From the NCBI GenBank assembly GCA_039819485.1, contig JBCBRY010000005.1, positions 88,317-152,316 of the forward strand: a DNA stretch of 64,000 nt, given 5' to 3'. Below are positions 9,078 to 17,317 of the stretch, piece by piece. How positions within the stretch are numbered: the stretch's first letter is position 1; each line of letters begins with the position of its first letter. This DNA comes from UBA6168 sp039819485. Its GTDB lineage: Bacteria > Bacteroidota > Bacteroidia > Chitinophagales > Saprospiraceae. Under the pieces are notes generated by a model. It had not been told where the DNA came from. It ran no database searches and saw only the letters and a program-made list of their open reading frames with translations. The translations under genes and the position numbers were made by a program.

Positions 9078-9111
9078 AGCGGTGTTACCGTTCGCAGACG
9101 GTAACACCGCT
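9078..9111. terminator. 14-bp hairpin between convergent genes
   Basis: AGCGGTGTTACCGT / ACGGTAACACCGCT, perfect, with loop TCGCAG. It lies between the convergent hemN and MerR genes and could end transcripts from either side. Neither strand has a clear U-tract, so Rho-independent termination is not certain. Confidence 0.55.
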
Positions 9112-9120
9112 GAGCGAGGC

Positions 9121-9885
9121 CTATCCTGCCACCTGCATTCCATTTGCGCAATACACTTTCACAGCGCCATGAATAAAGGCCGCCAGGTTTTGCCGGTATT
9201 GTTCATAAAAATTAAAAAAGCGTTCGTCTTCCACATACATTTTTGCGAGGCCCAGGTAACGCTCTTTTGATACTTCGTAATAAAAATTCAAATGTTTGTG
9301 GTGCAGGGCAATCGCTTTTTGAACCCGTACATCGGAAGGTGGTAAATCCATCAGGTCCGCCAGCAAGCGGTTGATGTCCTCGCCCTTCTTTTTGTGGTCG
9401 TCCCAGCCATCTTTTCCGAGTTCTTGGATACGGGCCTCTACCGCTGTTAACTCTTTTTCGCCCCAGCGATCGGCAACTTCTGCTTTCATACTTTTAATTT
9501 CCTTTTCAGAAAATCCTGCATAAATTTCTTTTTCGGTCATCATGATTTTTTTGTTTTTCAGTTCATTAATGGTTTTGTCAATAGTTGTCAGCAATAGTTG
9601 GGTGTGGTCAGCTTTTTGTTGCAGTTCTTTTTTGTGAAATTCCAAGGCTTCAATCAAGTCAAAAGTAGGATCGTTCATGATCGCTACTATTTCTTTTAAT
9701 GGAAAATCAAGCTCTTTGTAAAATAGAATTTGTTGTAGCCGAAATAATTCTGCGCGGCCGTAATAGCGGTAATTTGCTTCCGAACGAAAGGCCGGTTTCA
9801 ACAAGCCTATTTTATCGTAATGGTGCAACGTACGAATGCTCACGCCGGCTAATGCCGACAACTGTTTGACGGAGTACTTTGTCAT
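9121..9885 (-). CDS. MerR-family regulator with TipAS-like domain
   Basis: ATG at 9885 chosen over a TTG four codons upstream (254 residues). Residues 1-70 form a MerR winged helix-turn-helix (YSVKQLSALAGVSIRTLHHY, then GLLKP and NYRYY), followed by a dimerising helix. From about residue 115 a helical domain matches TipAS, the antibiotic-recognition domain of TipAL. Such proteins sense bulky hydrophobic compounds, classically thiopeptides, and activate efflux or their own transcription. No efflux gene is adjacent, so it may regulate itself or a distant target. A candidate promoter lies at 9906-9938 on the minus strand. Confidence 0.85.
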   Translation of the reverse strand: MTKYSVKQLSALAGVSIRTLHHYDKIGLLKPAFRSEANYRYYGRAELFRLQQILFYKELDFPLKEIVAIMNDPTFDLIEALEFHKKELQQKADHTQLLLTTIDKTINELKNKKIMMTEKEIYAGFSEKEIKSMKAEVADRWGEKELTAVEARIQELGKDGWDDHKKKGEDINRLLADLMDLPPSDVRVQKAIALHHKHLNFYYEVSKERYLGLAKMYVEDERFFNFYEQYRQNLAAFIHGAVKVYCANGMQVAG

Positions 9886-9905
9886 GACGAAATACAATTA
9901 TGACA

Positions 9906-9938
9906 CAAAGGTAGGGGCTGACGTAAGGGGAGAGTCAA
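9906..9938 (-). promoter_or_regulatory. Promoter of the MerR/TipAS gene
   Basis: On the minus strand, TACCTTTG (9906-9913) matches the Bacteroidota -7 consensus TAnnTTTG. A TTG lies 22 bases upstream (9936-9938), a long spacer for this promoter class. The -7 box is about 20 bases before the ATG. Confidence 0.5.
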
Positions 9939-10042
9939 GAGGGGATGGGCAAAAAAATATTTTTTATAAAAAATAGGTTTGCTAAATTGCTGGTTTTTAA
10001 TGAGTTAAATTGATTGTTGTTTTGGCAACTAATTTTCAGCAC

Positions 10043-10074
10043 TTGCTTTTTCCATTACAACTTCCCTATTTTTG
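10043..10074 (+). promoter_or_regulatory. trp operon promoter
   Basis: TTG at 10043-10045 and TATTTTTG at 10067-10074 match the Bacteroidota -33/-7 consensus (TTG, TAnnTTTG) with a 21-base spacer. Transcription would start near 10080, only about a dozen bases before the leader-peptide start codon. Confidence 0.65.
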
Positions 10075-10091
10075 CGACATAAATCAATCCA

Positions 10092-10163
10092 ATGAATAAC
10101 TTTAATCATATCAATTGGTGGTGGCACATTTCTGAAGCGAACCCGCAACGGAAGTTGGCCTGA
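10092..10163 (+). CDS. trpL: trp operon leader peptide with three consecutive Trp codons
   Basis: A 23-codon ORF (ATG 10092, TGA 10161) encoding MNNFNHINWWWHIS and nine further residues. Three tandem TGG codons occupy 10116-10124, although Trp is otherwise the rarest residue. It sits between a consensus promoter and a strong terminator upstream of trpE, as attenuator leader peptides do. Ribosome stalling at the Trp codons would leave 10143-10150 (CCGCAACG) free. That segment is exactly complementary to 10201-10208 (CGTTGCGG) in the terminator loop. Translation to the stop codon would mask it and let the terminator form. Confidence 0.85.
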   Translation: MNNFNHINWWWHISEANPQRKLA

Positions 10164-10187
10164 TTGATATGACTCAATATATAGAAC

Positions 10188-10220
10188 AAAAAAGGCTCGT
10201 CGTTGCGGCGAGCCTTTTTT
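10188..10220 (+). terminator. trp attenuator terminator
   Basis: A perfect 12-bp stem, AAAAAAGGCTCG / CGAGCCTTTTTT, with a 9-base loop (10200-10208). It ends in a T-run and is followed by GTTTTTG. It lies 24 bases after the leader-peptide stop and about 100 bases before trpE. The loop sequence pairs with 10143-10150 in the leader, giving an antiterminator alternative. Confidence 0.85.
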
Positions 10221-10257
10221 GTTTTTGTGAAACTTCAGAAACCATAGACGTAAAATC

Positions 10258-10280
10258 GGTTAGCTTTCGAAAAGCTAACC
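10258..10280. repeat. Short perfect hairpin before trpE
   Basis: GGTTAGCTTT / AAAGCTAACC, a 10-bp stem with a 3-base loop, between the attenuator and trpE. No U-tract follows. It may belong to the palindrome families scattered through the spacers, or shape the 5' end of the trpE message. Confidence 0.5.
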
Positions 10281-10317
10281 ACCCTGATTGAAAAAAAAAA
10301 TTAAAGCAATAAATAAA

Positions 10318-11757
10318 ATGCAAGCGACTGTTCAACCAAAAGTGAATACTCAAATTGAATTAACCGTGCTGGAAAAAACGCTCCTCGCCGATACCATCAC
10401 GCCGGTGAGTTTGTACCTCCGTTTGCGCGACCGTTATCCCGGCTCGTTGCTGTTGGAAAGTTCTGACTATCATGGCAAGGAAAACGCGTTGTCGTTCATT
10501 TGTTTTGATCCCATTGCGAGCATCACGCTGGAAAACGGACAATTGGAAACCATGCTCCCCGGACAAAAGCCAGTACAGAAAAACATGGCCGAAAAAGAAC
10601 TGGTGTTCGCAGAACTGGATGCATTTTTTGAAAAATTCAACATTCAGAAATCGGAGAGCAAAGCAGCCAAAAAAATGAACGGCTTTTTCGGGTTCTCTGC
10701 TTACGATGCCGTTGCCCATTTTGAGAAAATAGTTTTGAACGCACCTGAAGCCGCTGACCGCCACATTCCTGCCCTTTGTTACAAACTCTTCCGCTTCGTC
10801 CTCTGCATCAACCATTTTACCAATCAAATGACCCTGCTGGAAAATTTGCCGCAAGGCGAAAACAGCCGGATGGAACAAGCGGAAACACTCATCAATGCTC
10901 CCGTATTCCCCAGTTTCCGTTTCCGTAAAATGGGGGAAGAAAAGACGAATATGAGCGACGAGGAGTACATGCAAATGGTGACGAAAGGGAAGGAGTACTG
11001 CCAGCGGGGCGATGTCTTCCAGATCGTTTTGGCGAGGCAGTTTTCCCAGCCTTTCGAGGGCGACGAGTTCAATGTTTACCGGGCACTGCGCTCAGTGAAC
11101 CCTTCTCCGTATCTCTTCTATTTTGACTTTGGGGCGTTCCGCATTTTTGGTTCGTCGCCCGAGGCACAGATCATGGTACAGGGCGATACGGCGATCATCA
11201 ATCCAATTGCGGGAACAGTTGCCCGCACGGGCGACGATCTGGGAGACAAGGCTGCTGCCGAGTCTTTGCTCGCCGACCCAAAGGAAAATGCCGAGCACGT
11301 CATGCTCGTTGATCTGGCACGCAACGACCTCAGCCGCTTGGCCAAAAACGTGGAGGTCAAAGTTTACAAGGAAGTTCAGTATTTCAGTCATGTCATCCAC
11401 CTTGTTTCAACGGTGCATGGCACCTTGCCGGCAGGTGCCTCCCGCACCCGTTTGATGGGCGAAACGTTTCCCGCCGGCACCTTGTCCGGTGCGCCGAAAT
11501 ACCGGGCAATGGAACTGATCGACGGCATCGAACCACATGCCCGCGGCTTTTACGGCGGCTGCGTCGGCTTCTTCAATTTCGACGGTGAGATGAACCACGC
11601 TATTTTGATCCGCTCATTTTTCAGCAAGAAGAACCGGCTGCATTACCAGGCTGGGGCCGGTGTGGTGAAATACTCAAAGGAAGCATCGGAATGCCAGGAA
11701 GTGTTCAATAAAATCGGAGCGCTGCGGAAAGCGATCGGCATTGCAGAAAACATTTAA
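10318..11757 (+). CDS. trpE: Anthranilate synthase component I
   Basis: Start taken at ATG 10318 (479 residues) instead of a TTG at 10288 that would add a lysine-rich tail. TrpE makes anthranilate from chorismate using ammonia supplied by TrpG. The N-terminal domain contains LLESSD (45-50), which matches the LLES motif of the tryptophan feedback site. The chorismate-binding domain (about 200-470) carries IAGTVARTGDD, DLARNDLSR and FPAGTLSGAPKYRAMELID. It is followed by trpG after 12 bases. Feedback inhibition by Trp is likely from the motif, on top of the attenuation seen upstream. Confidence 0.95.
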   Translation: MQATVQPKVNTQIELTVLEKTLLADTITPVSLYLRLRDRYPGSLLLESSDYHGKENALSFICFDPIASITLENGQLETMLPGQKPVQKNMAEKELVFAELDAFFEKFNIQKSESKAAKKMNGFFGFSAYDAVAHFEKIVLNAPEAADRHIPALCYKLFRFVLCINHFTNQMTLLENLPQGENSRMEQAETLINAPVFPSFRFRKMGEEKTNMSDEEYMQMVTKGKEYCQRGDVFQIVLARQFSQPFEGDEFNVYRALRSVNPSPYLFYFDFGAFRIFGSSPEAQIMVQGDTAIINPIAGTVARTGDDLGDKAAAESLLADPKENAEHVMLVDLARNDLSRLAKNVEVKVYKEVQYFSHVIHLVSTVHGTLPAGASRTRLMGETFPAGTLSGAPKYRAMELIDGIEPHARGFYGGCVGFFNFDGEMNHAILIRSFFSKKNRLHYQAGAGVVKYSKEASECQEVFNKIGALRKAIGIAENI

Positions 11758-11769
11758 CTACTAATCGAC

Positions 11770-12339
11770 ATGAAAATTCTTGTTTTAGACAATTACGACT
11801 CCTTCACTTATAATCTCGTCCATTACGTGGAAGACATTACTGGCACCCGACCTGATGTTTTTCGCAATGATGAAATAACGGTTGAAGAGGCCGGCCAATA
11901 CGATAAAATATTATTGTCGCCAGGCCCCGGACTGCCCAAAGAAGCAGGCATTTTATGTGATTTGATCAAAACCCACGCGGCCGAAAAAAGCATCCTCGGT
12001 GTCTGCCTTGGCCTACAGGCCATCGGCGAGGTGTTTGGTGGCGAATTGGAAAACCTCGACCATGTTTTTCACGGGGTTGCTACCCCGGTTAAAGTACTTG
12101 ACGATCAGGAACAACTGTTCAGGGATTTACCAGAAACATTTGCCGTGGGCCGCTATCATTCCTGGGTGGTTTCCAATAAAAACCTGCCCGATTGTTTTGA
12201 TAAAACCGCCGTGGATGACAATGGGCAAATCATGGGGCTGACCCACAAAGTATATGATGTGCGCGGCGTACAGTTTCACCCGGAATCGATCATGACGGAG
12301 TATGGGATGGACATGCTGAAAAATTGGATTGAATCGTAA
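11770..12339 (+). CDS. trpG: Anthranilate synthase component II (glutamine amidotransferase)
   Basis: This 189-residue class I glutamine amidotransferase has the nucleophile Cys79 in GVCLGLQAIG, the oxyanion segment SPGPGLP (50-56) and the catalytic His170/Glu172 in QFHPES. It releases ammonia from glutamine for TrpE. Full length for the family and not fused to TrpD. It may also serve para-aminobenzoate synthase, as TrpG does in several bacteria, because no separate pabA is visible here. A string of short hairpins separates it from the next gene. Confidence 0.93.
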   Translation: MKILVLDNYDSFTYNLVHYVEDITGTRPDVFRNDEITVEEAGQYDKILLSPGPGLPKEAGILCDLIKTHAAEKSILGVCLGLQAIGEVFGGELENLDHVFHGVATPVKVLDDQEQLFRDLPETFAVGRYHSWVVSNKNLPDCFDKTAVDDNGQIMGLTHKVYDVRGVQFHPESIMTEYGMDMLKNWIES

Positions 12340-12413
12340 CCCCGATCATGAATCGGGGCAACCCTGACTCGGATTGCGAGCCCGAGCAAACTTATCGGAT
12401 TAAAAATCCGAGT
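12340..12413. repeat. Nested short inverted repeats after trpG
   Basis: CCCCGAT (12340-12346) pairs with ATCGGGG (12352-12358). ACTCGGATT (12367-12375) pairs with AATCCGAGT (12405-12413). The hairpins begin right after the trpG stop. The second pair uses the same word as the hairpin at 6089-6111. Confidence 0.55.
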
Positions 12414-12425
12414 TACTTCAACAAA

Positions 12426-13145
12426 ATGGAAAATCAAACAATCGTCCACGGCAGAATTTTGATAAACACGCCCAACAAGGCAAAAAAAACCTTGGAGGCA
12501 TGGCCGGCCAACGATTATGAACCCTGGCTAAAAAAAGAAATGTTCAATTTAAATTATTTGGATTCCAAATATTTTTATGAGCAGCACGCGCTGGGTTTTT
12601 CCGCAACCTACAAAAACCTGGAAGGAGGAAATGACCTGGAGATGTTTGTTTTAAATATGGAAAGCATTTTATCAAAACTGGATTTTGAAACGGCCAAAAT
12701 CCAATTGGAAACGGAGATGATGGGAACCTTTGATTTTTTCTGGCTTTCCAAAAAAGAGAGCCGAAAAGTAGAGGAAAAAGAAATGTTGGTAGAAAATAAA
12801 AGCTGGTACTTTGGCATGGGCCATCGAAATAAATGGGGGCATTTGTTGCATGATTTAAATGAGCCCATTTTTCCAGAAGATTTTAATTATCCCATTAAAT
12901 TCAAAAAAGAGATCAGGAAGGTGTTCAATTTGTTCCTGAAGGAAATTGAAGAATTTGGTGATGGGTCCATCATTTATTTGCAAGGCTATATGCCAGAAGA
13001 AATAATTAAAGACAAATACCTGCGGCCTCTTTTGATGTATTTAAAAACCCGTGGAGAAATTGATTTTAAATACCATGATGGTGTACCGGATTTTATTACG
13101 AAGCTGAAGCCGATAGAGAAAGTGCCGATTTTTTGTTTGTATTAA
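12426..13145 (+). CDS. Uncharacterised protein encoded inside the trp operon
   Basis: I take ATG 12426 as the start (239 residues), since the 26 codons upstream run through the hairpin cluster. I do not recognise a family. The protein has no signal peptide or membrane segment. It is mixed alpha/beta with many acidic and aromatic residues and contains WYFGMGHRNKWGHLLHDLNE near the middle and a helical second half. It lies in the operon direction between trpG and trpD, with 77 bases before trpD, so it is probably transcribed with the pathway. Whether it acts in tryptophan metabolism or is a recent insertion cannot be decided from sequence alone. Confidence 0.7.
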   Translation: MENQTIVHGRILINTPNKAKKTLEAWPANDYEPWLKKEMFNLNYLDSKYFYEQHALGFSATYKNLEGGNDLEMFVLNMESILSKLDFETAKIQLETEMMGTFDFFWLSKKESRKVEEKEMLVENKSWYFGMGHRNKWGHLLHDLNEPIFPEDFNYPIKFKKEIRKVFNLFLKEIEEFGDGSIIYLQGYMPEEIIKDKYLRPLLMYLKTRGEIDFKYHDGVPDFITKLKPIEKVPIFCLY

Positions 13146-13222
13146 AAAAAGCTGCGTGCCCTATGTGCCTATCCCGATTGAAATGCAGGTCAAGTTGTGT
13201 TTAAAAAAAAGAAAAATAAAAA

Positions 13223-14212
13223 ATGAAAAAGATATTAAATCAATTATTCGAACACCGGAAACTTTCCCGGGAACAGTCCCGGGAAGTGCTCACGAAAATT
13301 GCACAGGGCGAATACAACCACTCGCAGATTGCTGCTTTTCTGACGGTCTATTTAATGCGCAGTATTTCCGTGGAAGAATTGGCCGGTTTTCGGGAGGCAC
13401 TGCTCGACCTCTGCATCAAAGTTGATTTAGACGGCATGCCGGCCATTGATTTATGTGGTACGGGCGGCGATGGAAAAAACACATTTAACATCAGTACACT
13501 CGCCAGTTTTGTGGCGGCGGGTGCCGGTGCGAAAGTGGCCAAGCACGGAAACTATGGCGTAAGCTCTGTCTGTGGTTCGTCGAACGTGATGGAAAACCTC
13601 GGCTATACATTTGGCAACGACCCTGATCAGTTGCGGCGGGAAATCAATGAGGCGGGCATCTGTTTTTTACATGCCCCAAAGTTTCATCCAGCCATGAAAA
13701 ATGTAGCGCCGGTTAGGCGTGCCCTTGGTATCAAAACCTTTTTCAATATGCTTGGGCCGCTGGTCAACCCGGCCTTTCCATCGGCACAATTTACAGGAGT
13801 GTTCAGCTTGGAATTGGGGCGAATTTACCGCTATCTTTTACAAGAGACCGACCGCAATTTTACCGTGGTGCACACCCTTGGCGGTTATGATGAAGTTTCC
13901 CTGACCGACCGGGCGGCCCACCTGACCAACGATGGTGAAGGCATGCTCACGCCTGCTGATTTTGGAGGCAGTGTGGCCCCTGAAAATATCTACGGAGGTG
14001 AAACGGTGGAAGAAGCATCCAAGCTGTTTACCCAAATATTAAATGGTGAAGGAACAGACGCACAAAACCGGGTCGTGGTGGCAAATGCGGCATTGGCCCT
14101 GCAGACGTATGGCATCGCTGAATCATTGGACGATTGCATCGCAGCAGCCAGTGAGTCCCTGGCGTCGGGCAAGGCGCTCGGTGTTTTGAAAAAATTGATC
14201 AGTTTAAATTAA
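13223..14212 (+). CDS. trpD: Anthranilate phosphoribosyltransferase
   Basis: The 329-residue enzyme transfers phosphoribosyl from PRPP to anthranilate, the second step after chorismate. The glycine-rich PRPP loop CGTGGDGKNTFNIST starts at residue 78, KHGNYGVSS at 107, and RRALGIKTFFNMLGPL in the middle. The N-terminal helical domain is complete. It starts at an ATG preceded by an A-rich stretch with no clear ribosome-binding site, as usual in this phylum. The gap to trpC holds a long inverted repeat. Confidence 0.95.
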   Translation: MKKILNQLFEHRKLSREQSREVLTKIAQGEYNHSQIAAFLTVYLMRSISVEELAGFREALLDLCIKVDLDGMPAIDLCGTGGDGKNTFNISTLASFVAAGAGAKVAKHGNYGVSSVCGSSNVMENLGYTFGNDPDQLRREINEAGICFLHAPKFHPAMKNVAPVRRALGIKTFFNMLGPLVNPAFPSAQFTGVFSLELGRIYRYLLQETDRNFTVVHTLGGYDEVSLTDRAAHLTNDGEGMLTPADFGGSVAPENIYGGETVEEASKLFTQILNGEGTDAQNRVVVANAALALQTYGIAESLDDCIAAASESLASGKALGVLKKLISLN

Positions 14213-14220
14213 ATAAATAA

Positions 14221-14312
14221 GATGGAACGCAGATCGAACGGATTCAAATAGTTTTCGCTGATTTATTTTGATCCGTTAAAAGCTGTTTAATCCGTTCGAT
14301 TTGCGTTCCGTC
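14221..14312. repeat. Long inverted repeat between trpD and trpC
   Basis: The 24-base arms 14221-14244 and 14289-14312 (GATGGAACGCAGATCGAACG and onward, with its complement) match at 22 of 24 positions and enclose 44 bases. It lies in the intercistronic gap of the trp operon and has no U-tract. Confidence 0.75.
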
Positions 14313-14327
14313 TGGCATCAATAAGAA

Positions 14328-15140
14328 ATGCATATACTCGATAAAATAGTCAACCATAAAAAAAAGGAAGTGGCCGAGCGCAAGGCGCTCTACCCAACCA
14401 ATTTGCTCGAAACCTCGATTTATTTCAGGACGGAATGCGTCTCATTGGTGAAATACCTGACCGATGAAAATAAGTCAGGTGTGATTGCGGAGTTTAAACG
14501 GCGTTCACCTTCCAAGGGAAATATTAATAAATATGCCTCGGTGGAAAAAGTGACGATCGGCTACATGCAGGCGGGCGCATCGGCTTTGTCCGTTTTGACG
14601 GATACGGAATTTTTTGGTGGGAAATCAGCCGATTTAATGGAAGCCCGAAAATTTAATTATTGCCCGATTCTAAGAAAAGATTTTATTGTCGATGAATATC
14701 AGATCATTGAAGCGAAATCCATCGGGGCAGACGCCATTTTGTTAATCGCTGCGTGCCTGACACCGGAAGAGGTGAAAAATTTAAGCAGTACTGCGCACTC
14801 TCTGGGGTTGCAGGTGTTGATGGAAATTCACGACGCATCAGAACTTGACCGTTTTTGTGAAAATATAAATGTGGTCGGCGTAAATAACCGCAACTTGAAA
14901 ACCTTTGAAGTGTCGGTAAAAAATTCACATACATTATTGCCTCTTTTGCCAGAAGGAGTAACCAAAATATCGGAAAGTGGCATCAGTGACCCGAAAGATG
15001 CTGCCGGACTTTTAGCTGCCGGTTTTGATGGGTTGCTGATTGGTGAGTCTTTTATGAAAAGTAGCCAGCCAGGGATCGCTTGCCTGGAATTTATTGAAGC
15101 GATTGAAAAACACAAAGATGCCGCTTTGATGTTGTGGTAA
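14328..15140 (+). CDS. trpC: Indole-3-glycerol phosphate synthase
   Basis: This 270-residue TIM barrel has the expected catalytic landmarks: AEFKRRSPSKG (54-64, catalytic lysine), LRKDFIVDEYQI, GADAILLIAA, GVNNRNLKTFEV and SESGI. It closes the ring of carboxyphenylamino-deoxyribulose phosphate to give indole-glycerol phosphate. It is a separate enzyme, not fused to TrpF as in enterobacteria. A 147-base spacer with another inverted repeat separates it from trpF. Confidence 0.95.
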   Translation: MHILDKIVNHKKKEVAERKALYPTNLLETSIYFRTECVSLVKYLTDENKSGVIAEFKRRSPSKGNINKYASVEKVTIGYMQAGASALSVLTDTEFFGGKSADLMEARKFNYCPILRKDFIVDEYQIIEAKSIGADAILLIAACLTPEEVKNLSSTAHSLGLQVLMEIHDASELDRFCENINVVGVNNRNLKTFEVSVKNSHTLLPLLPEGVTKISESGISDPKDAAGLLAAGFDGLLIGESFMKSSQPGIACLEFIEAIEKHKDAALMLW

Positions 15141-15179
15141 AATAGGGTGGGAATCAGATTGAACGGGTTAAGATAGACT

Positions 15180-15268
15180 GCAAAGATGGCATTTTTTATT
15201 TGGCCTGGAATAGTAAAAAATATTTTGAATCCCATTTCTGAATTAAAGGAAAAACGCCATCTCTTTGC
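15180..15268. repeat. Inverted repeat between trpC and trpF
   Basis: GCAAAGATGGCATTTTT (15180-15196) faces AAAAACGCCATCTCTTTGC (15250-15268). The arms match apart from a two-base bulge and one mismatch. It is the third structured gap within the operon. Confidence 0.55.
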
Positions 15269-15287
15269 GAAGCCTTATAAATAAAAA

Positions 15288-15947
15288 ATGAAGATAAAAA
15301 TCTGCGGTCTCCGCCAAACCGAAAATATAAAATCACTGCTGCCATTACAGCCGGATTACCTCGGTTTTATTTTTTATGAAAAATCGAGAAGATTTGCTGA
15401 AGGGGCATTAAATTCCCAATTTATAAAATCACCCCGATTTGCCAAATCTTCCTCGAAAGGAAAAACCACTAAAACCCCAATAAAAACAGGCGTCTTCGTA
15501 AATGAAGAGTTAAGTGAAATAAAAGCAGTTGTTGAAAAATATGAATTAAACGCAGTACAGTTACACGGAGATGAATCAGTGGAGTTTTGCGAAAAATTAA
15601 AAGATGAAAATATTCAGGTGATCAAAGTTTTCTCTGTCCACGACGAATTCGATTTTAACCAAACCAAAAAATACGACTCCGTTGTCGATCTATTTTTGTT
15701 CGACACCAAAGGAAAAGAAAGGGGCGGCAACGGCATCGCCTTTAACTGGGAAATTTTAAAAAAATACAATGGCGAAAAACCTTTTTTTTTAAGCGGTGGC
15801 ATTGGTCCGGAAGATGCTGCGGAAATAAAAAAGATAAATCACCCGAAACTATATGGAGTGGATATTAACAGCCGCTTTGAAGTAGAGCCGGGATTAAAAA
15901 ATATAAAAACAGTTGAGCTTTTTTTTAAAAAATTAAAAAACACATAG
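15288..15947 (+). CDS. trpF: Phosphoribosylanthranilate isomerase
   Basis: The 219-residue TIM-barrel isomerase shows KICGLRQTENI at the start (catalytic cysteine), DYLGFIFYEKSRR, GVFVNE, VQLHGDESVEFC, LSGGIGPEDA and GVDINSRFEVEPG (catalytic aspartate). It performs the Amadori rearrangement of phosphoribosyl-anthranilate. A basic, Ser/Lys/Thr-rich insertion of about 20 residues lies between strand 2 and GVFVNE (roughly 45-68) where most TrpF proteins have a short loop. The active-site residues are intact. Confidence 0.94.
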   Translation: MKIKICGLRQTENIKSLLPLQPDYLGFIFYEKSRRFAEGALNSQFIKSPRFAKSSSKGKTTKTPIKTGVFVNEELSEIKAVVEKYELNAVQLHGDESVEFCEKLKDENIQVIKVFSVHDEFDFNQTKKYDSVVDLFLFDTKGKERGGNGIAFNWEILKKYNGEKPFFLSGGIGPEDAAEIKKINHPKLYGVDINSRFEVEPGLKNIKTVELFFKKLKNT

Positions 15948-16032
15948 GCACATAAAGGCACGACTCGTCCCGTATTTTAATCGGGGTAGAAAAGTATTTA
16001 AGAACCTATGTGCCCTATGTTTCTATGTGTTT
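15938..16032. repeat. Inverted repeat between trpF and trpB
   Basis: The arms AAACACATAGGCACATAAAGG (15938 onward) and its near-complement ending at 16032 are imperfectly matched. The left arm overlaps the last codons of trpF. The word GTGCCCTATGT of the right arm also occurs alone before trpD (about 13156). Confidence 0.6.
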
Positions 16033-16045
16033 ACAAAATAAAAAT

Positions 16046-17239
16046 ATGGTTGCTGAAAAAATTAAAAAAATAGCGATAGACGAACGGGGCTACTACGGCG
16101 AATTTGGTGGAGCCTACGTTCCTGAAATGTTGCACGCCAATGTAAAAGAGTTGCAGGACTGTTACCTCGATGTGTTGGCCGACCCGGCCTTTCAGAAAGA
16201 ATTTCGGGATCTGTTGAAAAATTATGTAGGGCGGGCCACGCCGCTATATTTTGCAAAAAGATTGTCCGAAAAATACCATACGCAGGTTTATTTAAAAAGG
16301 GAAGACCTGTGCCACACCGGTGCGCATAAAGTCAACAACACCATCGGTCAGATATTGCTGGCACAGCGGCTTGGCAAAAAAAGAATCATTGCAGAGACGG
16401 GGGCCGGGCAGCACGGCGTTGCCACCGCAACGGTCTGTGCGCTGATGGGCCTGGAATGCATCGTTTACATGGGCAAGTTGGACATCGAACGGCAGGCGCC
16501 CAACGTGGCTCGCATGAAATTGCTCGGTGCCAAGGTCGTCCCGGCCCTCAGCGGGAACATGACGCTCAAGGACGCCACCAACGAAGCCATCCGGGACTGG
16601 CTGTCCAATCCGGCGGATACGCATTATATCATCGGTTCGGTGGTGGGGCCGCACCCTTATCCTGATTTGGTGGCCCGTTTGCAGGCAGTGATCAGTGAAG
16701 AAATTTTAGAACAACTGCCAGAGCAGACCGGCCGGAAATTACCGGATGCCGTGATGGCCTGTGTAGGTGGCGGGAGCAATGCGGCCGGTGCGTTTTACCA
16801 TTTTATCAATGAGCCTTCCGTACGGCTCATCGCTGCGGAAGCGGCTGGCCTCGGTGTCAACAGCGGTGAAACGGCCGCAACCATCGCCCTCGGCAAACCG
16901 GGTATTTTGCACGGCAGCCGTTCTTATTTGATCCAGACCGATGATGGACAGGTGATCGAACCATACTCGATTTCGGCCGGGTTGGATTATCCCGGAGTTG
17001 GGCCATTGCATGCGCACCTGGCAGCGACAAAACGAGCAGAATATTTACCCGTTACGGACGAAGATGCGCTGAAGGCAGTGATTGAATTGTCGAGATTAGA
17101 AGGCATTATTCCCGCATTGGAAACGGCACATGCATTCGCGTTATTGGACCGGATGAATTTCAAGAAAAAGGAAATTGTGGTGATCTGTTTGTCGGGAAGA
17201 GGGGATAAAGATTTGAATACTTATATGAAACATTTTTAA
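16046..17239 (+). CDS. trpB: Tryptophan synthase beta subunit
   Basis: Start at ATG 16046 (397 residues). GTG 16010 would translate the right arm of the inverted repeat. The PLP-binding lysine is Lys95 in CHTGAHKVNN. AETGAGQHGVATAT and the phosphate-binding GGGSNAAGAF are intact, and YSISAGLDYPGVGP is typical of the TrpB1 class that works in a complex with TrpA. It condenses indole and serine to tryptophan. The alpha-subunit gene follows with the usual order B-A. Confidence 0.95.
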   Translation: MVAEKIKKIAIDERGYYGEFGGAYVPEMLHANVKELQDCYLDVLADPAFQKEFRDLLKNYVGRATPLYFAKRLSEKYHTQVYLKREDLCHTGAHKVNNTIGQILLAQRLGKKRIIAETGAGQHGVATATVCALMGLECIVYMGKLDIERQAPNVARMKLLGAKVVPALSGNMTLKDATNEAIRDWLSNPADTHYIIGSVVGPHPYPDLVARLQAVISEEILEQLPEQTGRKLPDAVMACVGGGSNAAGAFYHFINEPSVRLIAAEAAGLGVNSGETAATIALGKPGILHGSRSYLIQTDDGQVIEPYSISAGLDYPGVGPLHAHLAATKRAEYLPVTDEDALKAVIELSRLEGIIPALETAHAFALLDRMNFKKKEIVVICLSGRGDKDLNTYMKHF

Positions 17240-17317
17240 ACATAAGAGGCGCAAGTGATGCGGAAGAGATGCCGTTTACAGCTCATCTTTTGCATCTATT
17301 GTGTTGGAAAATATATC

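Noticed and set aside
9078..9111. Possible attachment site or riboswitch after hemN
   Set aside because: A single perfect hairpin between convergent genes with no mobile element nearby. A transcription-end structure is simpler.
13156..13425. ORF overlapping the start of trpD
   Set aside because: It is in another frame, overlaps most of the conserved trpD N-terminus and has no protein-like features.
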